Assembly: GCA_029194675.1 (NCBI GenBank)
Contig: JARFXP010000001.1
Span: 1,666,501-1,730,500 of the forward strand
Direction of reading: 5' to 3'
Length of the DNA stretch: 64,000 nucleotides
Source: Nitrospira sp.
GTDB taxonomy: Bacteria; Nitrospirota; Nitrospiria; Nitrospirales; Nitrospiraceae
Shown here: in pieces, positions 35,591 through 45,450 of the stretch
Position numbering within the stretch: position 1 is the stretch's first letter
Layout: the number at the start of each line of letters is the position of its first letter
Made by a program: the position numbers and the translations under genes
The notes under the pieces: generated by a model
Told to the model about the DNA's origin: nothing
Databases searched by the model: none
The model's input: the letters and a program-made list of their open reading frames with translations, nothing else

Positions 35591-36622
35591 GTGGGGTCTT
35601 GTAACATTCTAAAGGTGAATCAAATTCCAAAACCGGATCGTCTCAAGCAGGAGTCTTCGAGTGCTAAGGTGCTACAGGCCCTTCACGCTTTGAGGAAGGG
35701 TATTGCCCGATGGACTGATAAGGGAGACCTCCTCACAACCGCCATTTCTGGCTTGTCACTTTTTCGGCGGGACACACCCACTCCACCGATGAGCTACATG
35801 TACGAGCGAAGCGTCTGCCTGATCGCGCATGGGGTCAAACAGGTACTGCTAGGAGGTGACGTGTATGTGTATGACGCTCACCATTTTTTGATCACGTCTG
35901 TGGATCTACCCGTCATTTGCCGGGTTATAAAAGCAAGCCGGGAGCAGCCTTACCTGAGTCTCCTCTTGAAACTTGATCGACATGAGATCTCACAGTTGAT
36001 CGCGGACAGCCATCTTCCTCCACCGCCTGTGCAGCAAGCGGGACGCGGAATGGCGATCGGTCCGGTCACATTGCCGCTACTCACTGCCTTTCAACGGTTG
36101 ATCGACCTGCTTGGCGAGCCGCAAGATATACCGATTCTGGCGCCGATCGTTCAGCGGGAAATCATGTACCGGTTACTTGTAGGCAAGCAAGGTACTCATC
36201 TTCGTCAGATGGCGTCGGCAGGAAGCCAGAGTCAACAAATCGCGCAGGCCATCTGCTGGTTGAAGAGTAATTTCACCAGGTCGTTCCGCATCGAGGAACT
36301 CGCCGGTCACGTCAATATGAGCCCCTCCACCTTTCACCATCATTTCCGAACGCTGACGGCGATGAGTCCGCTGCAGTATCAAAAATGGCTGCGATTGAAC
36401 GAAGCGAGGCGATTGATGCTCACTGAGCGCCTTGACGCGACCACCACGGCCTTTCAGGTTGGCTATGAGAGTCCTTCCCAATTCAGCCGAGAGTACAGCC
36501 GCTCGTTCGGGGCACCTCCAATGCGTGATATTACAAACTTACGAATGCGCGCGACTAATGTTATCCGCAAAGAGATCAGGCATTCGCCATCGGACGAGTG
36601 GGATTCATCGACCCTGATCTAA
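35591..36622 (+). CDS. AraC-family transcriptional regulator
   Basis: About 343 residues. The N-terminal half (MSYMYERSVCLIAHGVKQVLLGGDVYVYD) is the AraC_N cupin-like effector domain; the C-terminal 100 residues carry two helix-turn-helix motifs (IEELAGHVNMSPSTFHHHFR and DATTTAFQVGYESPSQFSRE). The start is GTG 35591 or GTG 35615; neither has a clear ribosome-binding site. It is transcribed away from the hydrolase/dehydrogenase cluster across a 200-bp shared promoter region, the classical layout for a regulator of that cluster. In proteobacteria similar regulators respond to aldehydes; that is an analogy only. Confidence 0.88.
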   Translation: MGSCNILKVNQIPKPDRLKQESSSAKVLQALHALRKGIARWTDKGDLLTTAISGLSLFRRDTPTPPMSYMYERSVCLIAHGVKQVLLGGDVYVYDAHHFLITSVDLPVICRVIKASREQPYLSLLLKLDRHEISQLIADSHLPPPPVQQAGRGMAIGPVTLPLLTAFQRLIDLLGEPQDIPILAPIVQREIMYRLLVGKQGTHLRQMASAGSQSQQIAQAICWLKSNFTRSFRIEELAGHVNMSPSTFHHHFRTLTAMSPLQYQKWLRLNEARRLMLTERLDATTTAFQVGYESPSQFSREYSRSFGAPPMRDITNLRMRATNVIRKEIRHSPSDEWDSSTLI

Positions 36623-36722
36623 TGACACAATGGATCACCGCCAACCAGGCATGAACAGACTTAGGTTAAGCGGCGCCTCACGCTTGGCTCAATCCTGACC
36701 TGGACCTCAACCTTTTTGGGAA

Positions 36723-37157
36723 TCACGACCAATGCTGCGACGCTTTCATATAGCCGTACAACAGATCACGCCGGGCAAGAATTCCGACCAGCTTGTTGTT
36801 CCGGACCACCGGTACGCGAGTCAAATAGCGATCCTGGAACAGGTCGGCCACCTGGGCTAGTGTTTGATCTTCTGTCACGGTCACGGGATGGGTCGACATA
36901 ATTTCCGTGGCGAGGACTTTTCGAAGGTCACGCCCATCGAGCATGACCTGCAATAGGTCGTATTCCGTGACGATCCCGACTAACGTGCCGTCCTCTTCCA
37001 CGACCGGAAGACTCCCGAAGTTCCGATGGGTCATCATGTGCGCAATCGTCGAGGCATCGGTGCGTGACGTGCATCTGGTGACTGCGTCCTGCATCAACTG
37101 TTCCACGATCAAGGCCTTGGGGTCGCTGGCTTTCATGAAAAAATCGGTTTGTCTCAT
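36723..37157 (-). CDS. Tandem CBS-domain protein
   Basis: 144 residues consisting of two CBS motifs: MQDAVTRCTSRTDASTIAHM followed by GSLPVVEEDGTLVGIVTEYD, and MSTHPVTVTEDQTLAQVADL followed by RVPVVRNNKLVGILARRDLL. CBS pairs bind adenosyl ligands and regulate partner proteins. ATG 37157 was chosen because GAGGAACCT lies upstream; the frame extends further into the previous gene. It lies 7 bp after a second CBS gene and is probably co-transcribed with it. Confidence 0.88.
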   Translation of the reverse strand: MRQTDFFMKASDPKALIVEQLMQDAVTRCTSRTDASTIAHMMTHRNFGSLPVVEEDGTLVGIVTEYDLLQVMLDGRDLRKVLATEIMSTHPVTVTEDQTLAQVADLFQDRYLTRVPVVRNNKLVGILARRDLLYGYMKASQHWS

Positions 37158-37164
37158 AGGTTCC

Positions 37165-37620
37165 TCATTGTTCTTGTTTTCCTCCGGTGGCAAGGTAGGT
37201 TCGCAAGACATCGCGTCTCGCGATGAGACCGATCAGTTTATCCTTGTCATCCACGACGGGAACACGAACGAGATCGCTTGCGCGCAGCACATGGACCAAC
37301 GTACCGAGCGTCGTTTCAGCCCTTACTGAATAAGGGTTAGAAGTCATGATGTCCTTCGCCGCAACGGCACCGAGCCGATGACGGTCGTCGATGGCTGCAA
37401 GCAAATCATGTTCGCTGACAATACCGGCCAACTTCTTTCCATTCTCCACGACCGGCACGGCCCCGAACCCCTCGATCATCAACGAAGCAATCACGTCTCC
37501 CTTCGTCCTCAGGCGGGCGCATTGCACTTCTTTTTCCATCACCTGGCCGACCGTCATGGAATCGAAGTCTTTGACCTTGACCGCCTTGGTCCTCTTTTTG
37601 GCTCTCTTTGTTTTCATCAT
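37165..37620 (-). CDS. Tandem CBS-domain protein with a basic N-terminus
   Basis: 151 residues: a lysine/arginine-rich leader (MKTKRAKKRTKAVKVK) and two CBS motifs (VMEKEVQCARLRTKGDVIAS, then GAVPVVENGKKLAGIVSEHD; IMTSNPYSVRAETTLGTLV, then RVPVVDDKDKLIGLIARRD). It resembles the downstream gene closely in plan, suggesting an old tandem duplication. The basic leader might bind nucleic acid or membranes. Ligand and partner unknown. Confidence 0.88.
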   Translation of the reverse strand: MMKTKRAKKRTKAVKVKDFDSMTVGQVMEKEVQCARLRTKGDVIASLMIEGFGAVPVVENGKKLAGIVSEHDLLAAIDDRHRLGAVAAKDIMTSNPYSVRAETTLGTLVHVLRASDLVRVPVVDDKDKLIGLIARRDVLRTYLATGGKQEQ

Positions 37621-38036
37621 TCCTCCCTACCGATTGGTCCACCCTCACCGTCCATGCGTCATGCGTCGCCCCTCAGAAGGGCGGATGCCACATCGCCATT
37701 CCAGCGAAGCGAGACGATCCGCAGCTTTAACGCCCTTACTTAGTTAGCCGCGGGTCTCATTGCGCTGCTGAGACAATCTGTCCTTCCTTGGCCACCCGAA
37801 AAGTTCTTCCGCGCGAAGACATACCCCTTCGACTGGCGCTAATCACCACAGAGTGTCGCCGGCCTCTGCTGCAAAACGCCGCAACCTTCCATCGGATTAC
37901 AACACAGGGAACGTGCCTAACTCTTCGAAAGATGACCAATTCTTCTTCCATGACTCTCCATGACACAGGCACATCCAATGCAGTTCTAATACCCGAAATC
38001 GTTACTCCAGATTGACCATGCTCAGGAGGGAAATCG
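37621..38036. other. Intergenic region between CBS and Usp genes
   Basis: About 415 bp with divergent promoters expected. No gene seen. The end carries AGGAGGG, the ribosome-binding site for the universal stress gene. Confidence 0.4.
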
Positions 38037-38951
38037 ATGATGCGAATTCTCTGTGCGGTCGATGGGTCGGAACATTCACGATGGGGAGTAGAAGCGCTCG
38101 AGACTCTTGCTGCTCGAGAACCTGAGCATGTGGGGCTCCTGCACATAGTCGACCAGCCGGCGCTTCAGGCCTCCAAGAACAAGAACCCCGTCGCAGCAAA
38201 GCGTGCCATTGCCGCTATGGAAAAGGCCGGGACTATCGTGCTGCGCGACGCTGCGCGATCGGCCCGACTCGCCCTCGGGCAGGCAGCAACCGGACCACGC
38301 ACAAAATTCCAGACTATCCTCACGCATGGTCCGGCCGCCCATACCATTGCGAAGACAGCCCGTCGCCTGAAGGCGGATCTGATCATCATGGGATCCCGCG
38401 GTCTGAGCGACATTCAGGGATTCTTGCTTGGGAGCGTCTCTCGTCAGGTGGTCTCGGCGGCCGCTTGTTCCGTCTTGGTCGTGAAACAGCCCATGCCCAA
38501 CCTGCATCGTGTTGCCCTCGCTGTCGATGACTCCAAACCGTCACGAAGCGCCGCCAGGTTTCTGCGATCTTATGTGCTTCCAGAATCCGCCACCGTCACG
38601 ATCCTGACCTCGGCTGAAAGTCCTGTTACGGACTTTGCTAAGCGGTACCTGTCCGAGTCGCAACTGGCCGAATTAACCGAACCGGTCATGGAGCGGGCAA
38701 CCACGCTCGTCAACGGCCTGCGTGACGAGTTCATCAAAGACGGCTATTCCGTCGTCACACAGGTCCGGATGGACCACGTCGTCCAGACCATTATCAACCA
38801 CGTCGAAGCCAATCGTGACGAGCTACTCGTGGTCGGGTCCCGCGACTTGACCAAGCACGAGCGGCTCTACCTCGGCAGCGTTTCCGAAAGCCTGCTCAGA
38901 CATGCTCCCTGTTCAGCCCTGGTCGTACGAGGGACCAGTGCCCGACATTAG
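38037..38951 (+). CDS. Tandem universal stress protein (UspA)
   Basis: 304 residues with two Usp domains. Each ends in the ATP-binding signature: GSRGLSDIQGFLLGSVSRQV (near residue 120) and GSRDLTKHERLYLGSVSESL (near 280). Such proteins bind ATP or other nucleotides and act in stress survival. AGGAGG precedes ATG 38037. It overlaps by 14 bp the start of a truncated P-type ATPase, with which it was probably co-transcribed. Confidence 0.92.
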   Translation: MMRILCAVDGSEHSRWGVEALETLAAREPEHVGLLHIVDQPALQASKNKNPVAAKRAIAAMEKAGTIVLRDAARSARLALGQAATGPRTKFQTILTHGPAAHTIAKTARRLKADLIIMGSRGLSDIQGFLLGSVSRQVVSAAACSVLVVKQPMPNLHRVALAVDDSKPSRSAARFLRSYVLPESATVTILTSAESPVTDFAKRYLSESQLAELTEPVMERATTLVNGLRDEFIKDGYSVVTQVRMDHVVQTIINHVEANRDELLVVGSRDLTKHERLYLGSVSESLLRHAPCSALVVRGTSARH

Positions 38952-40014
38952 CCACCACGACATTCACCGGCTCTCGGCAGAAGACGTGCTGAAGCGACTG
39001 GACACCGCCAACGGTGGTCTGTCGTCCGCTGACGTTCAACGGCGATTGGCTCAATACGGGCCCAATGTCCTCGTCGGGCCAAGCCATTACTCGCTCCTTC
39101 GAGAGCTCCTCCACCAGTTCACTCACTTTCTCGCGATTCTTCTTTGGATTGCCGTCGGTCTCTCCTTCGCCGCGGACGTCGTGAAGCCCGGTGAAGGGAT
39201 GGCCACATTGGGATTGGCGATCCTCGGCATCATCGTGATCAACGCCGTATTCGCCTTCTTCCAGGAATACAAGGCCGAGCGAGCTCTCCAGGCCCTCCAC
39301 CGCTTATTGCCTGATAAGACATGGGTGAGCAGAGGAGGACAGCCAGTCGAGGTGACGCGAAGCGAGATCACACCTGGCGATGTGCTGATTCTAGAAGAAG
39401 GAGAACGGGTGCCGGCCGATGCACGTCTGATCGAGGCAGTCGGCATGCTAGTGGACAACGCCGCCTTGACCGGTGAATCAAGACCGAAACGACGGGCGGC
39501 CGAAGCAACTGAGGACGGGCACTGGCTCGACCTCCCAAACCTCGTCTTTGCCGGCACCACCGTCCTGTCGGGGCATGGTCGCGCCGTCGTCTTCGCCACC
39601 GGGATGAATTCAGAGTTCGGCAAGATCGCCGCACTCACCACCATGATTGAAACCGGGCTCAGTCCTCTCCAGAAAGAGATCGCCAAGGTTACTCGCATCA
39701 TCGCCGTCATTTCGTTGGCGATGGGAGCCTCGTTTTTTGCGATCGGCCTCTGGGCAGGACTTGGGTTTTGGATCAGCGCCATCTTCGGCATCGGCATCAT
39801 CGTGGCAAACGTGCCGGAAGGTTTGCTCCCGACCGTCACCCTGGCCCTCGCCATCAGCAGCCAGCGCATGGCGAAACGCAACGCATTGATCAAGCACCTG
39901 CCCTCCGTTGAGACGCTCAGCTGCACCAAGGTGATTTGTATGGATAAGACGGGCGTCTCAGGAATGGTGAATCTGCCGTCAAGTGCTCAATTGTTGAAGC
40001 GGTATGAATCGTGA
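38938..40014 (+). pseudogene. Cation P-type ATPase, cut after DKTG
   Basis: About 358 residues: the N-terminal cation_ATPase_N region (IHRLSAEDVLKRL, LAQYGPNVL), helices 1-4, the actuator domain (ALTGES) and the ion-site helix VPEGLLPTVTLALAIS of the P2 group. The phosphorylation motif appears as CMDKTG, but instead of TLT the frame goes to VSGMVNLPSSAQLLKRYES and a stop. The phosphorylation and nucleotide-binding domains and the last helices are missing, so it cannot transport. Start GTG 38938 is preferred; ATG 38902 would add 12 residues. The break is near 39950 and no known element abuts it. Confidence 0.85.
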
Positions 40015-40275
40015 GCGGTTTCTGCGGTTGATTTGGCAAGTGAGAGATTGCTAGTCTTGGTTGTCCGAATAAGTTATTTTCCGTTAACGAAGAACCGGTA
40101 GAAATAGTTCTCACACTTAGGTTGTTTGAAAATGTGTAATCGCCCATCACGAAGTTTGATTATTTCATTCTTCATCGGGAGATGCTCACATAACAAATCG
40201 CAGTTATGTGACAGCTAGAGCACTTTCATTCAACGGCTTATGGACATAAGCCATTGCTTTATATGGTAAGTATGT
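40015..40275. other. AT-rich flank of the tRNA gene
   Basis: 260 bp, clearly more AT-rich than its surroundings, between the broken ATPase gene and tRNA-Arg. No gene seen. Confidence 0.4.
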
Positions 40276-40352
<77 letters not shown>

Positions 40353-40637
40353 AGGTCACGCGGTTACCGGAGCTTCACCGATATTCCTACCAGGTTGGTT
40401 GCGCGGAGGCTGCAGGTCCCTCTCCATCGTGTGTGACTTACTCGTCGAGCCGATCTACCGCCTGCCGATGGCCACCAGGGATTAAATGCCCGTATAAGTC
40501 GACCGTGATGGCAATGGAGCTGTGTCCCATCTGTTCTTTCACGTACACGGGGCTCTCGCCTTGCTGGAGCAACAAACTGACGAATGTGTGACGTGTAGAT
40601 CATGGAATCGAATTTTTCGTAGCCCTGAGGGGTCACA

Positions 40638-42069
40638 TGACAACACATCGTTGACACCCAAACTGACACGACATCGATGACACTTGGCCGACACCGATAA
40701 AACGGATAGAAGGACCCTCCAGTCCATCAGGGGGGAAGGATATGAGTCAAAAAAAGTGCGGAGCTGATCGAGGAACGCAAGCGATGTGTCGGCTGGTGGC
40801 TGCAACAGCGGTCGATCAGTTGGATTGCCCGACGACTGCGACGAAGTCGGGAGTGGGGGCACAAATGGATCCGGCGGTATCGCCAAGGAGGCCCGACGTG
40901 GTTTTTGGAGCGATCCCGACGACCGCACCAGATAGCCCGGCGTGTGTCGGCCACGTTCGAGCAGGCGGTCATCCGAACGCATGCTCGGCTCACCAGTCCG
41001 CGCAATCCGCTTGGGTTTTACGGCGCGGAAGCGATCGCACACGAGTTGGCCGATGTGGGGGTGTCCCCCGTGCACAGTATCCGCACCATTCACCGAATCT
41101 TGGCCCGGCACCAGCTGGTCACGCGCAGGCGACGGGACCGATCTCGGCGCGGTCCCAGCTTGCCCACTCCTCCGGCCCGGCGCCAGAACGACGTGCACCA
41201 ACTCGACTTCATTGTCGGGCATTATCTGGGAGCTCGGCGGCCCGTCGTCATCTTGAACCGCAAGGACATAGCCACGGGGCTGGTCGGCGGGACCGAGGAA
41301 CCCGACCGACGAGTCCAGCGCGTGCTGGCGTTTCTGACGCGGGACTGGCACCGTCATGGCCGGCCTCGGTTTGTCCAAATGGACAACGACATGAGCTTGA
41401 CGGGCGGCCGGTTCTATCCTCGCAGTCTGGGGCAACTGATCCGATTCTGCTTGGCCTGTCGAGTCATCCCGGTCTTTACGCCCGAGCGGCAACCCGCCGC
41501 CAACGCCCGCGTCGAACGCTACAACGGCCTCTGGCAGGAGAAGGTCTGGCAGCGGTATCGCTTCCGCACCCTGCGGCACCTGCGGGCTCGGTCGCACGCC
41601 TTTCAGGTGGCCTACAACACCTATCTCACACGCAGGCTGATCCATCAGGGGCAGTACGCGCGCTTGAACGGCCCTCGGTGCCCGTTGCCCGTGCCCTTCC
41701 GTATGCCCCACCCGTTGCCACTCTGTCGCGGACAGATCTGGGTGATCAGGAGAATCGATGAAAACGGCCACATCCAGGTGTTCAACGAAACGATTCGGCT
41801 CCCCCCGCGCTATGCCCATGAGTTTGTCCGCGTGGTCATTCGGACCGGCCCGCAAACTCTTTCGGTGTACTGGACTGCGTCCCAACAGGGGCGCCTCAAA
41901 CGGATTGTGCATCGAGCCTATCGCCTCCGTGAAAAGGCCTGCACTCCTTTGCTCTGAAGTCATGCGTCGTCCGGTGACTTCCGCACGAGTGTCGGAGGGT
42001 CAACTGGGTACAGTCAGCGATGTCTTGTCGCGCATGAAGACCAATTCATGTGTCAGCGATGTGTTGACA
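40638..42069 (+). mobile_element. IS481-like insertion sequence
   Basis: About 1432 bp. Terminal inverted repeats of roughly 20 bp (TGACAACACATCGTTGACAC at the left; right end, reversed, TGTCAACACATCGCTGACAC). The subterminal left end repeats the word GACAC several times, probably transposase-binding sites. Inserted in the integrase gene; no target duplication could be seen. Confidence 0.75.
40742..41957 (+). CDS. DDE transposase of the IS481-like element, frameshifted start
   Basis: About 400 residues with an N-terminal HTH (SISWIARRLRRSREWGHKWI) and an rve core: QLDFIVGHYLGARRPVVILN (first Asp), RFVQMDNDMSLTGG (second Asp) and PERQPAANARVERYNGLWQE (Glu). The only ATG with a ribosome-binding site (40742, MSQKK) is out of frame with the rest: a run of seven A at 40749-40755 needs one base less, or programmed slippage, to join them. 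From TTG 40905 onward the frame is clean. Homopolymer slippage is known in transposases, so it may be functional. Confidence 0.75.
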
Positions 42070-43023
42070 CTTGTCGCTGAGGCATTAAGAAGGGCATAGA
42101 ACGCCCGATGCCGCAGGTTGTCTCCGTCCAGCAATCCACCTGCTTCGCTACAGAAGACCCATTCCGGAACGCCCGGCCAGCCGTTCGTGCTGGCTTGCAG
42201 CTGGCGGTCCAGGTGGAGGTCTGATAAGGCCTGGGTCAGCTCTCGCGACATATCGACACGCCGAACCTCTCCGTTCTTGGGAGACGTCATCTTGCCGTGT
42301 GTATAGTTTCGCTGCACGAGCAGAAAGCGGCTTTGGAAATCGAGGTCACCCCACTGGAGCGCCAGGAGCTCGCCGAGGCGGAGCCCTGTGCGGACGGCAC
42401 ACAGAAACAGCGGATAATACCGGGAGGCATGGCGCTGAGCTGTGGCGAGGAAGATCGAGACTTCCTCTCTGGTGAATGGGTTCACTTGCCGGCGCTTGGA
42501 GACCTTTGGAAGAAACTTTCCGGGTTTCAGCGCCACGTTGACGGGAATCAAGTTATCTTCGACAGCCTGGCTGAGGAGGCTGCTCAGGACCCGAACGTTG
42601 TTCTGCACAGTCTTGGGAGATAGGGCCGAGTTGAGCTGCTCGGTCACCATCGAGCGAACCTTCTCGCGGGTGATATCAGGTAGGTGAAGTGAACCGAGGG
42701 CAGGGAGGAGCCATCGATCAAGCCGCTTCTGGTAGTCCTCGTGTGTGGTGTGCTTTCGCACCTGACGGATATGGGCAAGCCACCTCGCTGCATACTCCTG
42801 CAACGTGACGCGCGTTCGTTCCGGAAGAGCCGCCTGCCCGAGAGCCAGCCTGGCCTGAATCTGTTGCGCAACTTGCTTGGCAGCTTTCTTGCCGGATTCA
42901 CCGGTGCCAATCCGCTTGGCCTTGCGAGTGCCCTGATGGTTAATAAAGACCCACCACGCCCCTTTCCACTCTCGAATCTTCACGCCCATGGTGCGCATAG
43001 GGTCCGTGTTTCCTACTCGGTTG

Positions 43024-43293
43024 TCAAGCAACCCGCTTTGATAGTCGAACTTGTGCCATAACCGAATCAATGATGTCGTTCAGTCCGTCCGCCGGTGAGG
43101 CAACGCGACAGGCGGAAAGCCAGTGGTCGAACTCTTCTCGCTTCACCAGGATCTTTCCTTCGATCCGATAGTGAGGCAATGGACGGAACTGATCAACGAG
43201 CCGATCGCGTAGCCACCGCACTGAGCAGGACGAGTAGGCGGCTAGTGCCTGGAGATCGAAATACTCAGGTTCGATGTAATCCTGTAGTTTCAC
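43024..43293 (-). CDS. Excisionase-like helix-turn-helix protein
   Basis: 89 residues. FDLQALAAYSSCSVRWLRDRLVD and PHYRIEGKILVKREEFDHWL have the winged-helix plan of MerR/Xis-like HTH_17 proteins that pair with tyrosine integrases. It precedes and overlaps the integrase frame slightly and so belongs to the same element. It may direct excision or repress the element. Confidence 0.72.
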   Translation of the reverse strand: MKLQDYIEPEYFDLQALAAYSSCSVRWLRDRLVDQFRPLPHYRIEGKILVKREEFDHWLSACRVASPADGLNDIIDSVMAQVRLSKRVA

Positions 43294-43331
43294 AGCGCTC
43301 TATCCTAGTGCACGCGCGCTATCCGGGATCG

Positions 43332-44108
43332 TCATACGGAAATTCCTCGCATCCGCATCACGGACGGCATGGAGTCAAAGACCGATTTCGCAATCTGCCG
43401 CCCATCGAGTTCGACCGTGATGCTGGTTGGCCCTCCTGATTTCGTCCCGCCCATCGCATCGCGCATGAACGCCGCCCCGCGCTTGTTGAGCGGAATGACG
43501 GCTTCGCTACTGCCAGCTTCGCCGACTAATCCCATCGTTGGCCCCGTCGCGATGCCGCCATCGGCAAAGGCAAAGGCCGCGAGTGTCCCGATGGCCGCCG
43601 CGATGATGGCCACCCCGGCCAAGATCGCCACCCCATAGGGAATGCCGAAAATCGTGGTGGAGGCCGCTGCCGCGATGGACGACAAAAACGTCATGAGAGC
43701 TTCACCGATCGAGACGAAAAAGGGAATCAGCGTCGAGGTAAAAAAGCCAGTGATTGCCCCCGTGATCATCGCGAAGGTCCCGGTAATGGCCAATCCTGCC
43801 CCTTCCCAAATCCCGACGGTTGCCCCGGCTGCCGCTGCATCGCCTGCGACAATCGTCGCGTTTTTGGCGGCATTAATGCCTGCCACGGAGGTCGACGTTG
43901 CCAGCATCAAGGACAGTTCCTCGGCGGCTTGCCCGGCCAGGAGCGAAGCCTTCTGGATCCCGAGATTCATAACCCCTTGCAGGAGCGCGATCTGTGTGGA
44001 TTCCCAGGCTTGTTTGGCGAAATCTCCACCTTTCACGATGGCGTTGGCCAGGCCAGAAGTCCAGGTGTTCGCAATCATGGCGACCGAAAAACTATTGCTC
44101 TGCTGGAT
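43332..44108 (-). pseudogene. Phage tail tape-measure protein, C-terminal part
   Basis: About 258 residues, open at its 5' side into the IS3 edge at 44109, so only the C-terminal end of the gene survives. It has Ala/Gly-rich hydrophobic stretches (FGIPYGVAILAGVAIIAAA) and FADGGIATGPTMGLVGEAGS followed by SEAVIPLNKRG, the hallmark near the C-terminus of phage tape-measure proteins. It shows that the tRNA-linked element was at least partly a tailed prophage. Most phage genes are missing. Confidence 0.82.
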
Positions 44109-44148
44109 TGACCTCGGTTGTCAATAGTGGACGCCATGAATTGCAGCC

Positions 44149-45060
44149 TCATGCCGCCGGCTGTTGACGGGCCCATCGCTGGGCAAATGCAGCGGGCGAG
44201 CAATTCCCGAGCCGGGAATGCCGCCGTTGACGGTTATAGAAGAGCTCGATGTACTCCGTGATCTCCCGCCGGGCCTGCTCCCGCGTGGCATAACGCCGGT
44301 GATGGATCAGCTCATTCTTGAGCGTTCCCCAGAAGCTCTCCATCGGCGCGTTGTCATAGCAGTTGCCCTTCCGACTCATGGACGGGGTCAGGCCGAACTG
44401 CCGCAACTGCTCTTGATAGTCCTGGGCACAATATTGGGATCCGCGATCGGAGTGGTGAATCAAGCCTGGGCGTGGGCGTTTCCCCCACACTGCTCTCACC
44501 AAGGCGTGACGCACCAAGTCCGTCGTCATCCGAGCTCCCATCGCATGTCCGACCACCTCACACGTATACAGATCTTTGAGCCCGGCCAGATACAACCACC
44601 CTTCTCCCGTGGGGACATAGGTGATGTCGGTGACCCAGGTCTCATTCGGGCGCGTTGCGGGGAACGTTTGAGCCAGGAGATTGTCCGCCACAGGCCATTG
44701 ATGCGCCGAATCCGTGGTGATCGTGAACCGGCGCACCTGTGTGCAGCGTAAGCCCAACTTCTTCCGCAGCCGCTTGATGCGCCCAATCCCGGCTGGAAAA
44801 CCATCCTCACGCAATTCCGCCTGGAGGCGTTCCGGTCCATAGGTCTGGCGGGTGCGCACATGGGCCGCCTGAATCGCCACTTCCAGCCGTGCGTTCTCCT
44901 GGGCGCGCTTCGAGGGGCGGCGGTTCTGCCAGGCATGGTACCCGCTTCGGGACACCTCCAGTACCCGACACCACAGACTCAGGGGATAGTGGGGCCGCAG
45001 CGTCCTCATCAGCGCGTACCGGGCAGCTGCGCCTTCGCAAAGTACGCGGTGGCTTTTTTT
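44149..45060 (-). CDS. IS3 OrfB, integrase-core transposase (copy 3)
   Basis: The same architecture as copy 1: DDE residues in TWVTDITYVPTGEGWLYLA, IHHSDRGSQY and NAPMESFWGTLKNE. Read by -1 frameshift at the A7 run (45054-45060) from OrfA. It differs from copy 1 at numerous residues (for example LVRHALVRAVWGKRPRPG), so it is a distinct isoform acquired separately. No lesion seen. Confidence 0.85.
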   Translation of the reverse strand, partial: KKSHRVLCEGAAARYALMRTLRPHYPLSLWCRVLEVSRSGYHAWQNRRPSKRAQENARLEVAIQAAHVRTRQTYGPERLQAELREDGFPAGIGRIKRLRKKLGLRCTQVRRFTITTDSAHQWPVADNLLAQTFPATRPNETWVTDITYVPTGEGWLYLAGLKDLYTCEVVGHAMGARMTTDLVRHALVRAVWGKRPRPGLIHHSDRGSQYCAQDYQEQLRQFGLTPSMSRKGNCYDNAPMESFWGTLKNELIHHRRYATREQARREITEYIELFYNRQRRHSRLGNCSPAAFAQRWARQQPAA

Positions 45061-45323
45061 AGGATGTCGCGCTCCATCCGCGCCTCGGCCAGGTCGCGCT
45101 TCAGCCGAGAGACCTCGGCCTCCAGCTCTGTCACGGGCCGTCGGCTCTCCCCCAGCGTCGCGAGCTGACCGCGCCGGGCTCGACACACCCAGTTCCCGAG
45201 CGTCTTGTCTGAAATGGCGAGTCGTCTCGCCGCCTCCAGAGTCGTCAAGTCCTGTTCGAGCACAAGCTGCACCGCTTGCTCCCGAAACTCCTTCGTATAC
45301 TTCTGTCGTGGGACTCGTTCCAT
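45009..45323 (-). CDS. IS3 OrfA (copy 3)
   Basis: 104 residues (MERVPRQKYTKEFREQ..., ARRLAISDKTLGNWVCR, coiled coil), a variant of the OrfA of copies 1 and 2. ATG 45323 matches the start of the other copies; an ATG further upstream (45365) lies in the element's end. Confidence 0.83.
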   Translation of the reverse strand: MERVPRQKYTKEFREQAVQLVLEQDLTTLEAARRLAISDKTLGNWVCRARRGQLATLGESRRPVTELEAEVSRLKRDLAEARMERDILKKATAYFAKAQLPGTR

Positions 45324-45450
45324 CGCACACCTCCAGACCTCTGATTCTAGGTTGAAGGCGTCCACTTTTTCGAGGTTACCTCATAGAACCAACTAAGTAC
45401 ACTGGGGCATCGCATGGCAAAAGCGGCGAAGGAACTTGCGGCTGATGCTA

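Larger units (their letters stand above)
40438..42998 (-). pseudogene. int: Tyrosine integrase, split by an IS481-like element
   Basis: The N-terminal part (42070-42998) has an AP2-like segment (IREWKGAWWVFINHQGTRKAK), the core-binding SAM-like domain and the first catalytic Arg (GLRLGELLALQWGDLDF). The C-terminal part, beyond the IS, reads LRKIRFHDL, then, after a 2-bp shift, RHTFVSLLLQQGESPVYVKE and QMGHSSIAITVDLYGH, with the second Arg, His and catalytic Tyr, ending VDRLDE. So IS insertion plus a small indel (CTACACGTCAC where CTACGTCAC is expected) destroyed it. The intact enzyme would have recombined at the adjacent tRNA. Confidence 0.85.
44109..45383 (-). mobile_element. IS3-family insertion sequence, copy 3
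   Basis: A 1275-bp relative of copies 1 and 2, diverged at many positions in both ORFs but with the same TG...CA ends. Unlike the others it lacks a matching target duplication (GAT at the left, TAG at the right), so DNA next to it was probably deleted after insertion, taking the rest of the prophage with it. Confidence 0.88.

Noticed and set aside
40539-41963. 474-codon minus-strand frame opposite the IS481-like transposase
   Set aside because: Antisense shadow; the plus strand has the DDE motifs.
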